From assembly GCF_009720385.1 (NCBI RefSeq), contig NZ_WARX01000007.1, forward strand, positions 186,001-250,000: DNA of 64,000 nt, given 5' to 3'. Source of the stretch: Catellatospora vulcania (lineage in GTDB: Bacteria; Actinomycetota; Actinomycetes; Mycobacteriales; Micromonosporaceae). Each line of letters opens with the position of its first letter. Positions within the stretch are counted from its first letter, which is position 1. A program made the translations under genes and the position numbers. Shown here piece after piece: positions 41,964 to 50,562 of the stretch. The notes beneath the pieces are model-generated. The model ran no database searches. It saw only the letters and a program-made list of their open reading frames with translations, and was not told the DNA's origin.

Positions 41964-42641
41964 GCGCCGATGCTAGATGCACGGGCAGTTCGGCACCTCA
42001 GCTAGCCGTCCATGGTTGTCGCACCCTCGTAGCGGGACATCGTGTAAGAAACGTCGCGTCGCCCGAACCGCCGGGGGAGGGCTGGTTGAACTCCTCAGCG
42101 AGCTGGAACTTGTCCAAGTTGATGCCGATGGCGAGTGTTACAGTATTCTCGATTTAGTGAGGTCCAAGCCCTTTGACCCCCCCACACTTCCGAGCGTGAA
42201 TTCCCTGGTTGTGCCGGGTCTTCGTTGAAGCATGCACTCCTACTACGGTTACATTTTCGTCAACCAGGGTTGACATCACCGACCGGCGGACGCTCACCGA
42301 CGATGCGCGTCGTCACCTGCCAAACGCGTGTCCGCATGCCAGCGTTCTCGCGATGTTCCGCTCTCGCTCTGACGTCCTAGCCTGAGCCGATGCCCCTCAC
42401 GGATTCTCCGAACGTCGCCGACGTGGTTCGGGCGATCAGTAGCTTCATCGGGAGCTGTGTCGCCGTACGTGCCGCGGCGTCCGCAGGTGTGGTTGGTTCT
42501 CAACGAAGTTGATCCGGGAACGTTCTCGGCAGGCACAGCCGGTGCAGCACCCGCTTGCGCGGCCAGTGCATCATTGAGAGACGCCGATGAGCCCGTCCAG
42601 CGGCTGTTAACTCGACGTCAACTATGCCGTAGGAGAGTCGT
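41964..42641. other. Divergent spacer without a clear gene
   Basis: About 680 bases between the leftward endonuclease-like gene and the rightward RipA-like gene. A short frame at 42390 (MPLTDSPNVADVVRAISSFI, 40 residues) is open but lacks a ribosome binding site and is not convincing. TTGACA at 42269 could be a -35 box. Otherwise nothing was recognised; the stretch may hold decayed genes. Confidence 0.4.
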
Positions 42642-43058
42642 ATGGACCCGGAAGGGCGATCCCCTGAGCCGCTCCCGAACGAGGCAGCTTCAAGGGTATG
42701 GAGTCATCTTTTGCATGAGGACAACATGTTCATGCAGCGCGGCAACTTCTTCATCGTGGCGCAATCGATGTTGATCGTCGCTTACTCGGCGCTGGTGGTC
42801 CAGACGCCTATCGCATCACCCTCTGGGCACGCAGTGGCCGCCTTCGGGGTACTGCTTGCGATCGTCTGGCTCTATGTTGGCCACCGTCACCGCCGCTATG
42901 TTCAGCACGTGGACCGGCGGGCACGGCACTACCTGAGCGATTATGCCGCTACTCAAGGTGAACGTCCAAGGAGTCCGTTGTCCACCACGGCACTTCTCGC
43001 ATACATGCTTCCGTCCTTAACTGTCCTTGTGTGGGTTACGTTACTGAGTACGGGCTAG
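42642..43058 (+). CDS. RipA-like small membrane protein
   Basis: A 138-residue protein with an amphipathic start, then NMFMQRGNFFIVAQSMLIVA and SALVV as helix 1, VAAFGVLLAIVWLYVGHRHR as helix 2, and a final helix (STTALLAYMLPSLTVLVWVT). The WSHLLHEDNMFMQRGNFFIV opening resembles the RipA-type octameric membrane protein group (HExNLxxxRLxWLLxxQ). TAGGAGAGTCGT precedes the ATG. Proteins of this type occur in mobile elements; their role is unknown, but small membrane proteins of similar plan accompany defence systems. Confidence 0.6.
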   Translation: MDPEGRSPEPLPNEAASRVWSHLLHEDNMFMQRGNFFIVAQSMLIVAYSALVVQTPIASPSGHAVAAFGVLLAIVWLYVGHRHRRYVQHVDRRARHYLSDYAATQGERPRSPLSTTALLAYMLPSLTVLVWVTLLSTG

Positions 43059-43169
43059 TGCGACTGCGCGGGTTCGTCGCCAGCGGTCTGGCGTCGGAGG
43101 CCTTGGCTCGACTGTTTGGCTGGACGGTTGAGCCACCCGCGGAAACTGCGGGTGTCTTGATACCTGTCT

Positions 43170-43379
43170 GTGGTCGCTACATCCTCTGGGACATCCTGGC
43201 GCCCAATAGGGAGGTCAGCGGCGAGACCCTGCGCGGTGGTCGATGACAGCGAGGTCGAGCAGGCCCGCTTCCGCGTCGACCTGATGTACACGGACGCAGT
43301 AGGTAGCACCTGGGGGCGCGCGCGTCAGGAGTTGTCCCGACGCCTACGACAGCATCCCGAGCATGGCTGGATCAAGTAG
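43170..43379 (+). pseudogene. Possible gene tail (VDLMYTDAVGSTWGR)
   Basis: The frame ends with DDSEVEQARFRVDLMYTDAV, then GSTWGRARQELSRRLRQH and a stop. The FRVDLxYTDAxGxxWxR pattern looks like the C-terminus of an actinomycete hypothetical protein of which the beginning is missing. Upstream DNA (43060-43240) has no recognisable continuation in any frame. I regard it as debris, but a short real gene cannot be excluded. Confidence 0.3.
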
Positions 43380-43507
43380 AGTCCTCCGGCCGCAGGGTGT
43401 TTGGCGTCGGAGGACTAGCACGAATCTGGAGCCCCAAGCTTCAGCGCTATGAGCCACGCACGGATGGGCAAGACCCGTTCCACCTACGCGAAGAGTAGGA
43501 CGCGAAA

Positions 43508-43535
43508 AGTCCGGGTGGACGACTCCACCCGGACT
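43508..43535 (-). terminator. Rho-independent terminator, leftward
   Basis: AGTCCGGGTGGA (43508-43519) pairs perfectly with TCCACCCGGACT (43524-43535) around CGAC. On the minus strand it is followed by TTTT. It lies 23 bases past the stop of the 43559-43804 gene. Confidence 0.8.
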
Positions 43536-43558
43536 CTGCGTTGAGCTGCGCGCCTGAC

Positions 43559-43804
43559 CTACACGCTTGCGAGTGCGCCCGCCGTGCCTTCGTCGTCACC
43601 GGCTCCGGGTGCAGCGCCCTCCGCAGCGTGGTCGTGCGGATGCGCGTGAGCTGACGACTGCTCCGCTTCAGCACGGAGATACACAACCTCGTGCTGAAGC
43701 TGTTCGACGCCAGCCTTCAGCCTGACGTTCTCCGTCGACAGTTCGGCCACGGTGCGCTCGTAGTGCGCGATGAGGATGTTCGCGTTCAGGTCCATGGTCT
43801 GCAT
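43559..43804 (-). CDS. Small coiled-coil protein with His-rich tail
   Basis: An 81-residue protein from the ATG at 43804 (GAAAGGCCCACCCG upstream). Residues 8-48 form a leucine-zipper-like coiled coil (RTVAELSTENVRLKAGVEQL), followed by SSAHAHPHDHAAEG, a His-rich possible metal site, and an Asp/Gly/Ala end. It belongs to a leftward run of small genes downstream of the tail-fibre-like gene, each with its own hairpin. Function unknown. Confidence 0.65.
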   Translation of the reverse strand: MQTMDLNANILIAHYERTVAELSTENVRLKAGVEQLQHEVVYLRAEAEQSSAHAHPHDHAAEGAAPGAGDDEGTAGALASV

Positions 43805-43913
43805 CGGGTGGGCCTTTCGGTTGTCAGCACCTAATCGTGCACAACCGAGTTTAGGCGCGGCTTGACCCTTCAAGGATGCAGTGAAGATGCTGTACTGCCT
43901 GTACAGAAAGAGA

Positions 43914-43941
43914 TCGCCCCGCCGGTTGCCCGGCGAGGCGA
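43914..43941 (-). terminator. Hairpin terminator, leftward
   Basis: TCGCC and GCCGG (43914-43925) pair with CCGGC and GGCGA (43930-43941), with a two-base internal mismatch. Minus-strand sequence beyond it is TCTCTTTCTG. It follows the 43961-44107 frame. Confidence 0.5.
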
Positions 43942-43960
43942 CATCTTCAACTCCTCAGCT

Positions 43961-44107
43961 CTACCTAAGTGCCGCGATGAGCGCGGCGACTGCGGTGATC
44001 ACCGCCCCCACCCCGGTCAGCAATTGGGGAAGGTTTGGCAGGAGTCTGCCCGCGTTCGGCCTGCTGGTAGTTGCCCGGTCGATACGCGGGGTGCGGTGCT
44101 TCTTCAT
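43961..44107 (-). CDS. 48-residue one-helix membrane protein
   Basis: The product begins MKKHRTPRIDRATTSRPNAG and ends with a hydrophobic helix (LLTGVGAVITAVAALIAALR). A basic N-terminus with a C-terminal helix is also the plan of the 44306-44464 product. No good ribosome binding site is visible, so the start is uncertain, but a hairpin with T-rich tail follows. Downstream position relative to a tail-fibre-like gene would suit a holin-like function in a phage; this is inference. Confidence 0.45.
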   Translation of the reverse strand: MKKHRTPRIDRATTSRPNAGRLLPNLPQLLTGVGAVITAVAALIAALR

Positions 44108-44305
44108 TTGATGAGACCATTCTGCCCGCGGCAATACGGGCATCAGTGAGGTCTCCTCCGGGGTCCCGCCGGGGAAGACCTGCCCTGCCCTCAACATAGA
44201 CGCCGCGATCTGCACATGGCAGCCGCCTATCCGACATTCGTTGCCCGTAACTAACGTAGGAGCCACGCCGCAGGGCGTGGACGGCTTCTTCAACATCTGA
44301 AGCTT

Positions 44306-44464
44306 CTACGCCTTACACGCGGCGATGAACGTGCCAGCTGCGGTAAGCAGAGCTGCGACGGCCCACAGGATCTGGATCAGGGTCACGGCGCTGTCAGAAC
44401 GTCGCCGTGCGACAGTCCTGGGGCCGTCCACGGGGTTGCGTCGACCGGTCTTGAGTCCGGGCAC
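44306..44464 (-). CDS. 52-residue one-helix membrane protein
   Basis: Starts at GTG 44464 (VPGLKTGRRNPVDGPRTVAR) with a strong TCAGGAGGACTCATC upstream. It ends with a single helix (AVTLIQILWAVAALLTAAGT then FIAACKA). A CCACGCC-GCAG-GGCGTGG hairpin lies downstream at 44263-44280. Plan and size match the 43961-44107 product. It lies just after the tail-fibre-like gene on the same strand and is a holin-like candidate by position only. Confidence 0.6.
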   Translation of the reverse strand: MPGLKTGRRNPVDGPRTVARRRSDSAVTLIQILWAVAALLTAAGTFIAACKA

Positions 44465-44630
44465 GATGAGTCCTCCTGACGATGAGGGAAGTGGTTCGGG
44501 CAGTGGCCACTGCGCACTCGTCAGTGAACTTGCTGGTTAGGTGTGCGGCTAGGGAGCGGGTGGTGGCACCTGTGTGACAACCGCGGTGTCTCGGACGCAA
44601 TGTCATACAGGTGATCCAGCTGAGTACGAC

Positions 44631-44665
44631 GAAGCCGCCCTACCGGTAGTCCGACGGGCGGCTTC
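44631..44665 (-). terminator. Hairpin terminator after tail-fibre-like gene
   Basis: GAAGCCGCCC (44631-44640) pairs perfectly with GGGCGGCTTC (44656-44665) across a 15-base loop, 36 bases beyond the stop of the 44701-47850 gene on the minus strand. Confidence 0.7.
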
Positions 44666-44700
44666 ATCAGCTCATGCGACCGCACTTGCAGGTTGCTCAG

Positions 44701-47700
44701 CTACGCAGTCGTGTTGTTCACGACCAGCCCCAGTGCGGCAAGGGCCGCGGCAATGCTCTGGACCGCAGCGTTCCCACCCGCAGGTCCGGTGATGGTGGGC
44801 TTGGCGACGGGCGCGCCGTTGTAGAAGCCAAGCGACGTTCCCAGGTGGCGAAGGTCCCCGCCGACGTGAAAGCTGTCGTCGGTCTTCAACGTGTCAGCGG
44901 CACTGCGGTAGAGGTTGGTGTCGGCCGCACTGCCGTTGCCGAAGGTCAGCGTCCCAGAGCCTGAGCCGGCACTCACGTCGACGCGAAGCCGGGAGACGCT
45001 GTCGGTAGCCAACCGGATGTCGAGAGCGCGCTTCGACGTGGAGAACGGGTTGATGAGGACCGTGCCGAGGGCGGCTGTGCCGTCTGCCGATGTGGCAAAG
45101 GTACCGGCTGCGATGGAGCCGTCTGACTGCGCGTAGAACTGCGCCGCATTGAGTGCGGTACCCACGGTCAGCCGCGCGCCGACTACGAACGAGTCGTCAG
45201 TCTTGAGTTGGTCGGCAGCGTTGCGGTACAGGTTCGTGTCGCGGGCGTTGGCGCCATCGCCCCACTCATGCAGCCCGTTGTTCAGGACGACGAGTCTGCG
45301 GTTCGCATCGCCGGACACCAGCGTCTGGAACGCGCGGTCAGCGTCTTGGAGCTGCTGGACCTCGACGCCCGTACCACCGGTGCCCGTCACGCTCACCGTC
45401 AACGCAGCCAATCCGCTCGACGTGGATGCCCGCTGGATCAGGGTTCCGCCGTTGGAGGTTGAGCCGCCCACCGTCACCTTGCCCGACGAGCGGGTGACCT
45501 CGATCGGGGCGTCGACTGCGGCACCCGAGTCGTTGTAGCGGACGATCTGGAAGTCGGTGCCTGCGCTGCCGCCACTTTCAGCAGTTGAATTCGCTCGGAC
45601 CTTCCAGCGACGTGAAGCGGTCGCGCCGAAGCTGTCGTTGTTGAACTCGATGGCCTTCTCTGTGCCAGCCGCGCCGGCCATGCGCAGAACCTGGCCGTTG
45701 GAGCACCGGACCACTAGGTCGGCCTGGTTCGTGATGATGAACGTCTTGTCCAGGCCGATGGCTCCGGTGTCGCGGTCGGCAAACAGGATCTCAAAGCGGG
45801 TCTGCAACGCTCCTGAGGTGTCCGGCACCTCGATGGAGATGTGACCGTGGACGCTGCCGTGGTCGTTCGCCTCGTAGTGCGCGCCGAGCCAGGACCACGG
45901 CTTCCAGGACACGCCACTCGTGAGGGCGTCTCGGTTGCCGTCGTAGCCGTGGTTCTGGGTGCCGGTCACCTGAGGCCCGTACCAGGCCAGCATCGCCTTC
46001 GAGTCCTGGCGCATGAGGTACTTGCGGATCGTCTCCCCGAAGCTGTGATACGCCGCGCGCTGGTAGCTGTAGAGGTTGATGCGGGAGGTGGTGTCCGTAC
46101 CCGAGACGTTGTCCTCGCCGCCTGCGAACGAGCTCAGGAGCTGGAGGCCGTTCCGTGCGGCTGCGGCTGTCGGGCCGAGTGGATACGCCGCGGTCGCACC
46201 TGCACCCGCCACCGCGCTGATGACGTAGTGGTCATCCGTCTTGAGGATGTTCGCACCGTCGCGGTACAGCACGGTGTCCCGGCCGCCAACGCCACCATCG
46301 CCGATCTCGATGCGGCCGGTGCCGTAGATCACGAGACGTGCAGAGGAGTCGGCTGCACCGCGTACGTCGATCGCACGGTTCGCTGTGTTCCCTAGAACGG
46401 CTCCGTAGGTGGCGGAGTTGACCGCAGATGCGGTGCTCTGCTCGGCGCGAACGGTGTGCCGCGCGCCGGCCTCAAGCACATCGAGCCGTGCGGCCGGGGC
46501 GACGACGCTACCGATGCCGACGACGCCGTTACTGCGCTTGATGAAGATGGGAACGTCGACCGCTGCCCCTGCGTCGGTGAACCGTACAAGGCGCAAGTCC
46601 GAGCCGACATTGCTGCCTGACTCGGCGGTGGTATCCGTCTGCCATGCCCACCTCTTACCCGCGTTCGCTCCGTGAGAGTCCCGGTTGAAGTACAGGTTGA
46701 TAGCTGCTGCGCTGGCGGCGAGGTGGAGTGCGCCCTGACTCTGTTCGACGACGAAGTCGGCATCGTGCGTAATGATCTTCGTCTTGTTCATGCCGAACTC
46801 GCCGGTTTCCGGGTCCCAGATCAGGAACTCCATGCGCGTCTGCAGCTGAGCAGTCGCATCCGGCGTTTCGATGGACCAGTGGCCGTGTCGTACGCCCGCC
46901 GGGTTGTTCGGGTTGTAGTGGGCACCCATCCAGAACCAGGCCGTGTCGTCGGTTGCTGGGTCGCCGCTGCCGTCGTACTCAGTAGGCCCGTACCAAGCGA
47001 TCATCTGCTTAGAGTTGTGCTTGCGCGAGAAGATGCGGATCACCTCGCCGTAGTGCGCGTACGCGGTGCCTGCCGCGTTGGTGAGCTGGGCGCGCTGATA
47101 CGACTCCAGGTCCAGACGGCCGGTCGAGTCGAAGGTGTTCTCACCTCCGGCAAAGCTCGACCCAAGCTTCAGCGTGTTCCGACCAAGGGAACTCTGCCCC
47201 AGCGTGCCGGAAGCAGCGGTCATCGTGCCCCCGGTTAGATTGAGCTTCAGGGCCAGGCCGTCGTCGGCGTACTTCTTCGTCGCGGCGTGCAGGTCGACCG
47301 TGGGTGCGCCGGAGAGCGTGAGTGGTCCAGACAGCGTGCCGCCAGATCGGTTCAGCTTGAGCGTAAGGCCACTATCGACGTACCCCTTGGTCGCGGCATG
47401 CAGATCGGTTGTCGGCGCTCCAGCAAGCGTTAGTGGCCCAGTAAGCGTGCCACCCGAGATGCTGAACATGTTCGGATGGACGTGGTTGCGGAACGCGTAC
47501 GTCTGCTCGTCGCCCCTGGTCACCGGCGGCATGTCCGAGAACTCCAGCACGTTCTCCGAGTAGGGCACGTTCAGCCGGAACTTGTCCTGAAGCGGCGCTG
47601 CTTCGATGCGGACGTCATAGGCCCAGTTGAACGGCAGGACGTCGGGCGAGTCGGTAGCCGGTAGCTCGATCGCGAACTCGCCCTGGGCGTCGAGGTGTAC

Positions 47701-47850
47701 CAGGAAGTCGCCAGCCGCCATGATGACGTGCCCTGCTGTGTCCCGGAGATTCTTGGGCATCGCGAACTGGACCCAGCCCTTGCACACGCCGGTACTCGCT
47801 ACCAACTTGCCGTGAATGGTGCTTGTCCGTACTCCGACAGGGAATGGCAT
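44701..47850 (-). CDS. Giant tail-fibre-like protein with internal duplication
   Basis: A 1,049-residue protein without signal peptide. Residues 1-125 form a base domain ending in NHVHPNMF. Two tandem tail-fibre modules follow (GGTLTGPLTLAGAPTTDLHA and GGTLSGPLTLSGAPTVDLHA, residues 133-205). Then comes a 225-residue unit present twice (about 225-447 and 566-796) with shared motifs SSFAGGE, MxAWYGP, GAHYxxN, LQTRxExL, TAESG and GAAVDxPI. RDTxLYRxxAxxLKTDDxxxV repeats stud the last half three times. It looks like a trimeric phage fibre or baseplate-associated adhesin. AGGTAGGTGGGCA precedes the ATG. No other virion structural gene is visible. Confidence 0.8.
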   Translation of the reverse strand: MPFPVGVRTSTIHGKLVASTGVCKGWVQFAMPKNLRDTAGHVIMAAGDFLVHLDAQGEFAIELPATDSPDVLPFNWAYDVRIEAAPLQDKFRLNVPYSENVLEFSDMPPVTRGDEQTYAFRNHVHPNMFSISGGTLTGPLTLAGAPTTDLHAATKGYVDSGLTLKLNRSGGTLSGPLTLSGAPTVDLHAATKKYADDGLALKLNLTGGTMTAASGTLGQSSLGRNTLKLGSSFAGGENTFDSTGRLDLESYQRAQLTNAAGTAYAHYGEVIRIFSRKHNSKQMIAWYGPTEYDGSGDPATDDTAWFWMGAHYNPNNPAGVRHGHWSIETPDATAQLQTRMEFLIWDPETGEFGMNKTKIITHDADFVVEQSQGALHLAASAAAINLYFNRDSHGANAGKRWAWQTDTTAESGSNVGSDLRLVRFTDAGAAVDVPIFIKRSNGVVGIGSVVAPAARLDVLEAGARHTVRAEQSTASAVNSATYGAVLGNTANRAIDVRGAADSSARLVIYGTGRIEIGDGGVGGRDTVLYRDGANILKTDDHYVISAVAGAGATAAYPLGPTAAAARNGLQLLSSFAGGEDNVSGTDTTSRINLYSYQRAAYHSFGETIRKYLMRQDSKAMLAWYGPQVTGTQNHGYDGNRDALTSGVSWKPWSWLGAHYEANDHGSVHGHISIEVPDTSGALQTRFEILFADRDTGAIGLDKTFIITNQADLVVRCSNGQVLRMAGAAGTEKAIEFNNDSFGATASRRWKVRANSTAESGGSAGTDFQIVRYNDSGAAVDAPIEVTRSSGKVTVGGSTSNGGTLIQRASTSSGLAALTVSVTGTGGTGVEVQQLQDADRAFQTLVSGDANRRLVVLNNGLHEWGDGANARDTNLYRNAADQLKTDDSFVVGARLTVGTALNAAQFYAQSDGSIAAGTFATSADGTAALGTVLINPFSTSKRALDIRLATDSVSRLRVDVSAGSGSGTLTFGNGSAADTNLYRSAADTLKTDDSFHVGGDLRHLGTSLGFYNGAPVAKPTITGPAGGNAAVQSIAAALAALGLVVNNTTA

Positions 47851-48004
47851 TGCCCACCTACCTAAGTTCTAATTCTTCTCAATCAAGAGATGTTCTCATC
47901 TAAAGGCCGCTAGATGCCTCGACGTACGTTGAAGGCATGGCAGCTGAGCGGTGGCACCAAACAGCCGTGTAAGCCGAAGCCGCGGGTTGCAGGGATGAGC
48001 CATC

Positions 48005-49180
48005 ATGTTCGACATGCTTGCTCCCCGTCCGTTGCTTAAACCGCTGCGCTGGTGGTGGGTCCTCGCATCGGCAGTTCTTGTTGTTGGAGTCGGAACGACG
48101 ACGGGCTGGTGGATGTGGTCGCTGGCGCACCTTGCGCCAGCCCCGAACCAAGCGCAGAACCAGGCGTTAACGCAAGCTGCAGCACAAGCCGAAGCACAGG
48201 CTGAAGCTGAAGCGATCAAAACAGGGCTCACCGCGGCTGGCGGCACTGGAGCCGCACTTGCGCTCCTTCTTGCAGTTAGGCGGCAACGGGCCACCGAACT
48301 TGGCTTAACGTTGCAGGACGCAGACCTAGCGCTACGCGAACGTTCAGCAGCAGCGACCGAGGCAGACGCTGCCGAGAGTCGGATCACAGAGCTTTACCTG
48401 AAGGCTGTAGAGCAGCTGGGAAGCGATAAGGCCGCCGTTAGGCTTGGCGCGATGTACGCGCTAGAGCGCGTCGCCCAAGACAACGCACCACACAGGCAGA
48501 CTGTCCTTGATGTCATGTGTGCTTACCTACGCATGCCGGTAAGGCCCGCCTACGCATCGGCCGAAGATGCCGACGCCGTCGGCCAGAACCAAGAAGAACT
48601 CGAAGTTCGCAAGGCGGCTCAGAGAATTATTAGAGCGCACGTTCAGCCGAGGAACGAGGACAAGTTCTGGCCGCAGATGCGCATCGAGCTGACTGGAGCC
48701 TACTTAGTCGACTTCAACTTAGCCGGCGCTGACGTCGACCTCTTCGAGGCTAACCACGCTACGTTCTCCGGCGAGACCGGGTTTCACGGAGCCCGTTTCG
48801 GTCTCTTCCTGGCACAAGGCGCTCGCTTCACCGAGGATCGCGGACGATTCGGGGCGGACTTCCGAGGGGCGCACTTCGATGGCGATGTTTACCTTGCCTA
48901 CTCGTGGTTTGAAGGCACCCCGTGGTTTCATACAGACCGGCTCTTTCCCGCAGCAGTCTTCGAGAACACTGCGAGCTTCAAGGGAGTCCATTTTAAGCGA
49001 GGTGCCCGCTTCGAAGGATGCGCCTTCAAGAGTGCTGTCGACTTCGAGGAGATCTCGGCAGTCGTCGGACCTGACGACCAAGCAAGCTGGCCAGATGGTT
49101 GGGCCTACCACGATGGAACTCTCGTAAGGCAGCGCGATGGACGCGATGACAGGGCGCTAGATACACCCGTTCTTCAATAG
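48005..49180 (+). CDS. Pentapeptide-repeat membrane protein
   Basis: A 391-residue protein. Two membrane helices (about residues 18-42 and 78-93) flank a Gln/Ala-rich segment (NQAQNQALTQAAAQAEAQAE). A helical part follows with LYLKAVEQLGSDKAAVRLGA and MYALERVAQDN, typical of a widespread actinomycete family. The C-terminal half has pentapeptide-like repeats (A(D/N)LxF spaced every five residues, such as FHGARFGLFLAQGARFTEDR). Pentapeptide repeats fold as a right-handed square helix, and the function of this membrane group is unknown. It is divergent from the tail-fibre-like gene. Confidence 0.8.
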   Translation: MFDMLAPRPLLKPLRWWWVLASAVLVVGVGTTTGWWMWSLAHLAPAPNQAQNQALTQAAAQAEAQAEAEAIKTGLTAAGGTGAALALLLAVRRQRATELGLTLQDADLALRERSAAATEADAAESRITELYLKAVEQLGSDKAAVRLGAMYALERVAQDNAPHRQTVLDVMCAYLRMPVRPAYASAEDADAVGQNQEELEVRKAAQRIIRAHVQPRNEDKFWPQMRIELTGAYLVDFNLAGADVDLFEANHATFSGETGFHGARFGLFLAQGARFTEDRGRFGADFRGAHFDGDVYLAYSWFEGTPWFHTDRLFPAAVFENTASFKGVHFKRGARFEGCAFKSAVDFEEISAVVGPDDQASWPDGWAYHDGTLVRQRDGRDDRALDTPVLQ

Positions 49181-49185
49181 CGTCG

Positions 49186-49506
49186 CTAGCGCAGCAGCGT
49201 CGACGCCACGAGGAAGGCGACGAACCCTGCCATAAACGCGGCAGTGAGCTTCCAGGCGGGGGCGCGCGATTCGTCTGGCGACTTGGCGCGGTAGATCTGC
49301 ACGGCGTAATACAGCCCCACGGTAAACAGCGCCGCCGGGATGCCGATCACCACGAGCATGGTCGCTAGTTCGTTACCCGTCCGGTCGCCACGGAGGGTCT
49401 GGATCAGCAGCGCAACCATCGGCACGAAGCCGAGCAGAAACCAGAACCCGATCGCGCCCCACGCCAGGGTGCGGCGAAAGCCGTGAGCACTTGGGGCCTC
49501 ACTCAT
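49186..49506 (-). CDS. Small three-helix membrane protein, last gene of ESX-type operon
   Basis: A 106-residue protein from the ATG at 49506 (MSEAPSAHGFRRTLAWGAIG) with three membrane helices. It overlaps the stop of the 70-residue gene upstream by eight bases, so it belongs to the same leftward operon as the EspC-like and WXG-like genes. It could be a membrane immunity protein or an accessory to secretion. No family was recognised. Confidence 0.6.
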   Translation of the reverse strand: MSEAPSAHGFRRTLAWGAIGFWFLLGFVPMVALLIQTLRGDRTGNELATMLVVIGIPAALFTVGLYYAVQIYRAKSPDESRAPAWKLTAAFMAGFVAFLVASTLLR

Positions 49507-49711
49507 GCTGTGCCTCCTCCTCATCGAGTACCAGTTGGAGTTGCTGCGTGTACGCAACGGCGTAGTCGGTCATCCGCTGGAACATCGCCTCGGGACACTG
49601 CTCACGGAACTGCTCGAACCGCTGGGTCGCGCTCTCCAAGGGCACAGCGAGCTGGGACGAGTTCGCGAGGTCCCGTAGTTGGCCTCGTCCTCCGAGAAGG
49701 TCAGCGGCCAT
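49499..49711 (-). CDS. 70-residue helical protein in ESX-type operon
   Basis: Begins MAADLLGGRGQLRDLANSSQ and ends LVLDEEEAQHE. It is helical and acidic at the C-terminus (RFEQFREQCPEAMFQRMTDY). It lies between the 33-residue and the membrane gene and overlaps the latter. It could be an antitoxin-like or chaperone partner of the WXG-like protein. No family was recognised. Confidence 0.55.
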   Translation of the reverse strand: MAADLLGGRGQLRDLANSSQLAVPLESATQRFEQFREQCPEAMFQRMTDYAVAYTQQLQLVLDEEEAQHE

Positions 49712-49726
49712 CTCGCGCAGCGCAGG

Positions 49727-49828
49727 CTAGGAGTTCTTCGCCTGGATCTGCTTGAGCGCCGACGCCAGAAGGGCCGCGGTGGCCGGGTCTGCGTGCAACG
49801 GCCGCCCGTGTTCAATCATCGCGCTCAC
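49727..49828 (-). CDS. 33-residue protein translationally coupled to WXG-like gene
   Basis: Begins with GTG at 49828, which overlaps the TGA of the 49825-50562 gene (GTGA); an internal ATG lies at 49819. It reads MSAMIEHGRPLHADPATAAL and ends with LLASALKQIQAKNS. One amphipathic helix is predicted. The overlap and the uninterrupted operon spacing argue that it is translated. Function unknown. Confidence 0.5.
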   Translation of the reverse strand: MSAMIEHGRPLHADPATAALLASALKQIQAKNS

Positions 49829-50562
49829 CTAACCATCGGGTGGTCGTAGGGCACGCCGAGCGCCGGGATGGGGCCGAGGTCTTCGATTTCCTTGAGGATG
49901 CCGGCGAGCGTCGAGAACCCGGTCTGGAACGCCATGTTCGCCATCTGAACGATCCTCGCGGCCTTGTTGATGGTCGTAAGCAGCTTCGCCAGCTCGGCTG
50001 CGGCGAGCGCGTACCCGGCGACCGCTCCGATGACCGTCTCGCACAACGCGGTGCCTGCTGCGGCGTAGATGAGGAAGAGCAAGCCTTGGTCGACGATCGA
50101 CTGCAACAGTCCCTTGAGCGCTTCGTGGAAGTGCCACACGTCAAGGGCGAGCGCCTGATACTGCTTCGCGGCCCGGTCGAGCGCGTCGGCGTGCATCGTC
50201 AGTGAGCGGCTAGTGGCGGTGAAGTACAGGTGCGCCGCGTCTGCCGCGTTGCCGTTCCAGTGGAAGTCGAGGTCGGTAGTAGTGACCCGTACGTTCCCAG
50301 CGATGCCACGCAGGCACTGGGACATGTTCGCCAGCGAGCTGCCGTAGGTCGAGACCTTCTCCCAGTCACCGGAGAACGGCTCGACGACCGACCCGATGAC
50401 GTCGTAGTCGGTCGCACCCTTAATCGCCTCGTTGAGCCAAGCGGACAGGCTCACCTGGTCGAGAAGCGCGGTCACGTTCGCGAAGCCCGCGCTCACTGAG
50501 TCGTCCACGGGCTGCGGGGCGACCAGGTGAACGGTCGGGTCGTAGGCGGCAGTAGGACTCAT
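49825..50562 (-). CDS. WXG100-like type VII secretion (ESX) protein
   Basis: A 245-residue protein (MSPTAAYDPTVHLVAPQPVD). The helical hairpin DWEKVSTYGSSLANMSQCLR to DLDFHWNGNAADAAHLYFTA contains the W-x-G turn (HWNG), and a second long helical region with a hydrophobic part (LLFLIYAAAGTALCETVIGA) follows. This is the plan of WXG100/LXG-type ESX substrates. It follows the EspC-like gene with overlapping stop and start (TGATG). ESX secretion machinery is not in the window and would be supplied from elsewhere in the genome. Confidence 0.75.
   Translation of the reverse strand: MSPTAAYDPTVHLVAPQPVDDSVSAGFANVTALLDQVSLSAWLNEAIKGATDYDVIGSVVEPFSGDWEKVSTYGSSLANMSQCLRGIAGNVRVTTTDLDFHWNGNAADAAHLYFTATSRSLTMHADALDRAAKQYQALALDVWHFHEALKGLLQSIVDQGLLFLIYAAAGTALCETVIGAVAGYALAAAELAKLLTTINKAARIVQMANMAFQTGFSTLAGILKEIEDLGPIPALGVPYDHPMVR

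Noticed and set aside
41977-42536. Short frames in the 680-base spacer
   Set aside because: They overlap one another, lack ribosome binding sites and have atypical composition.
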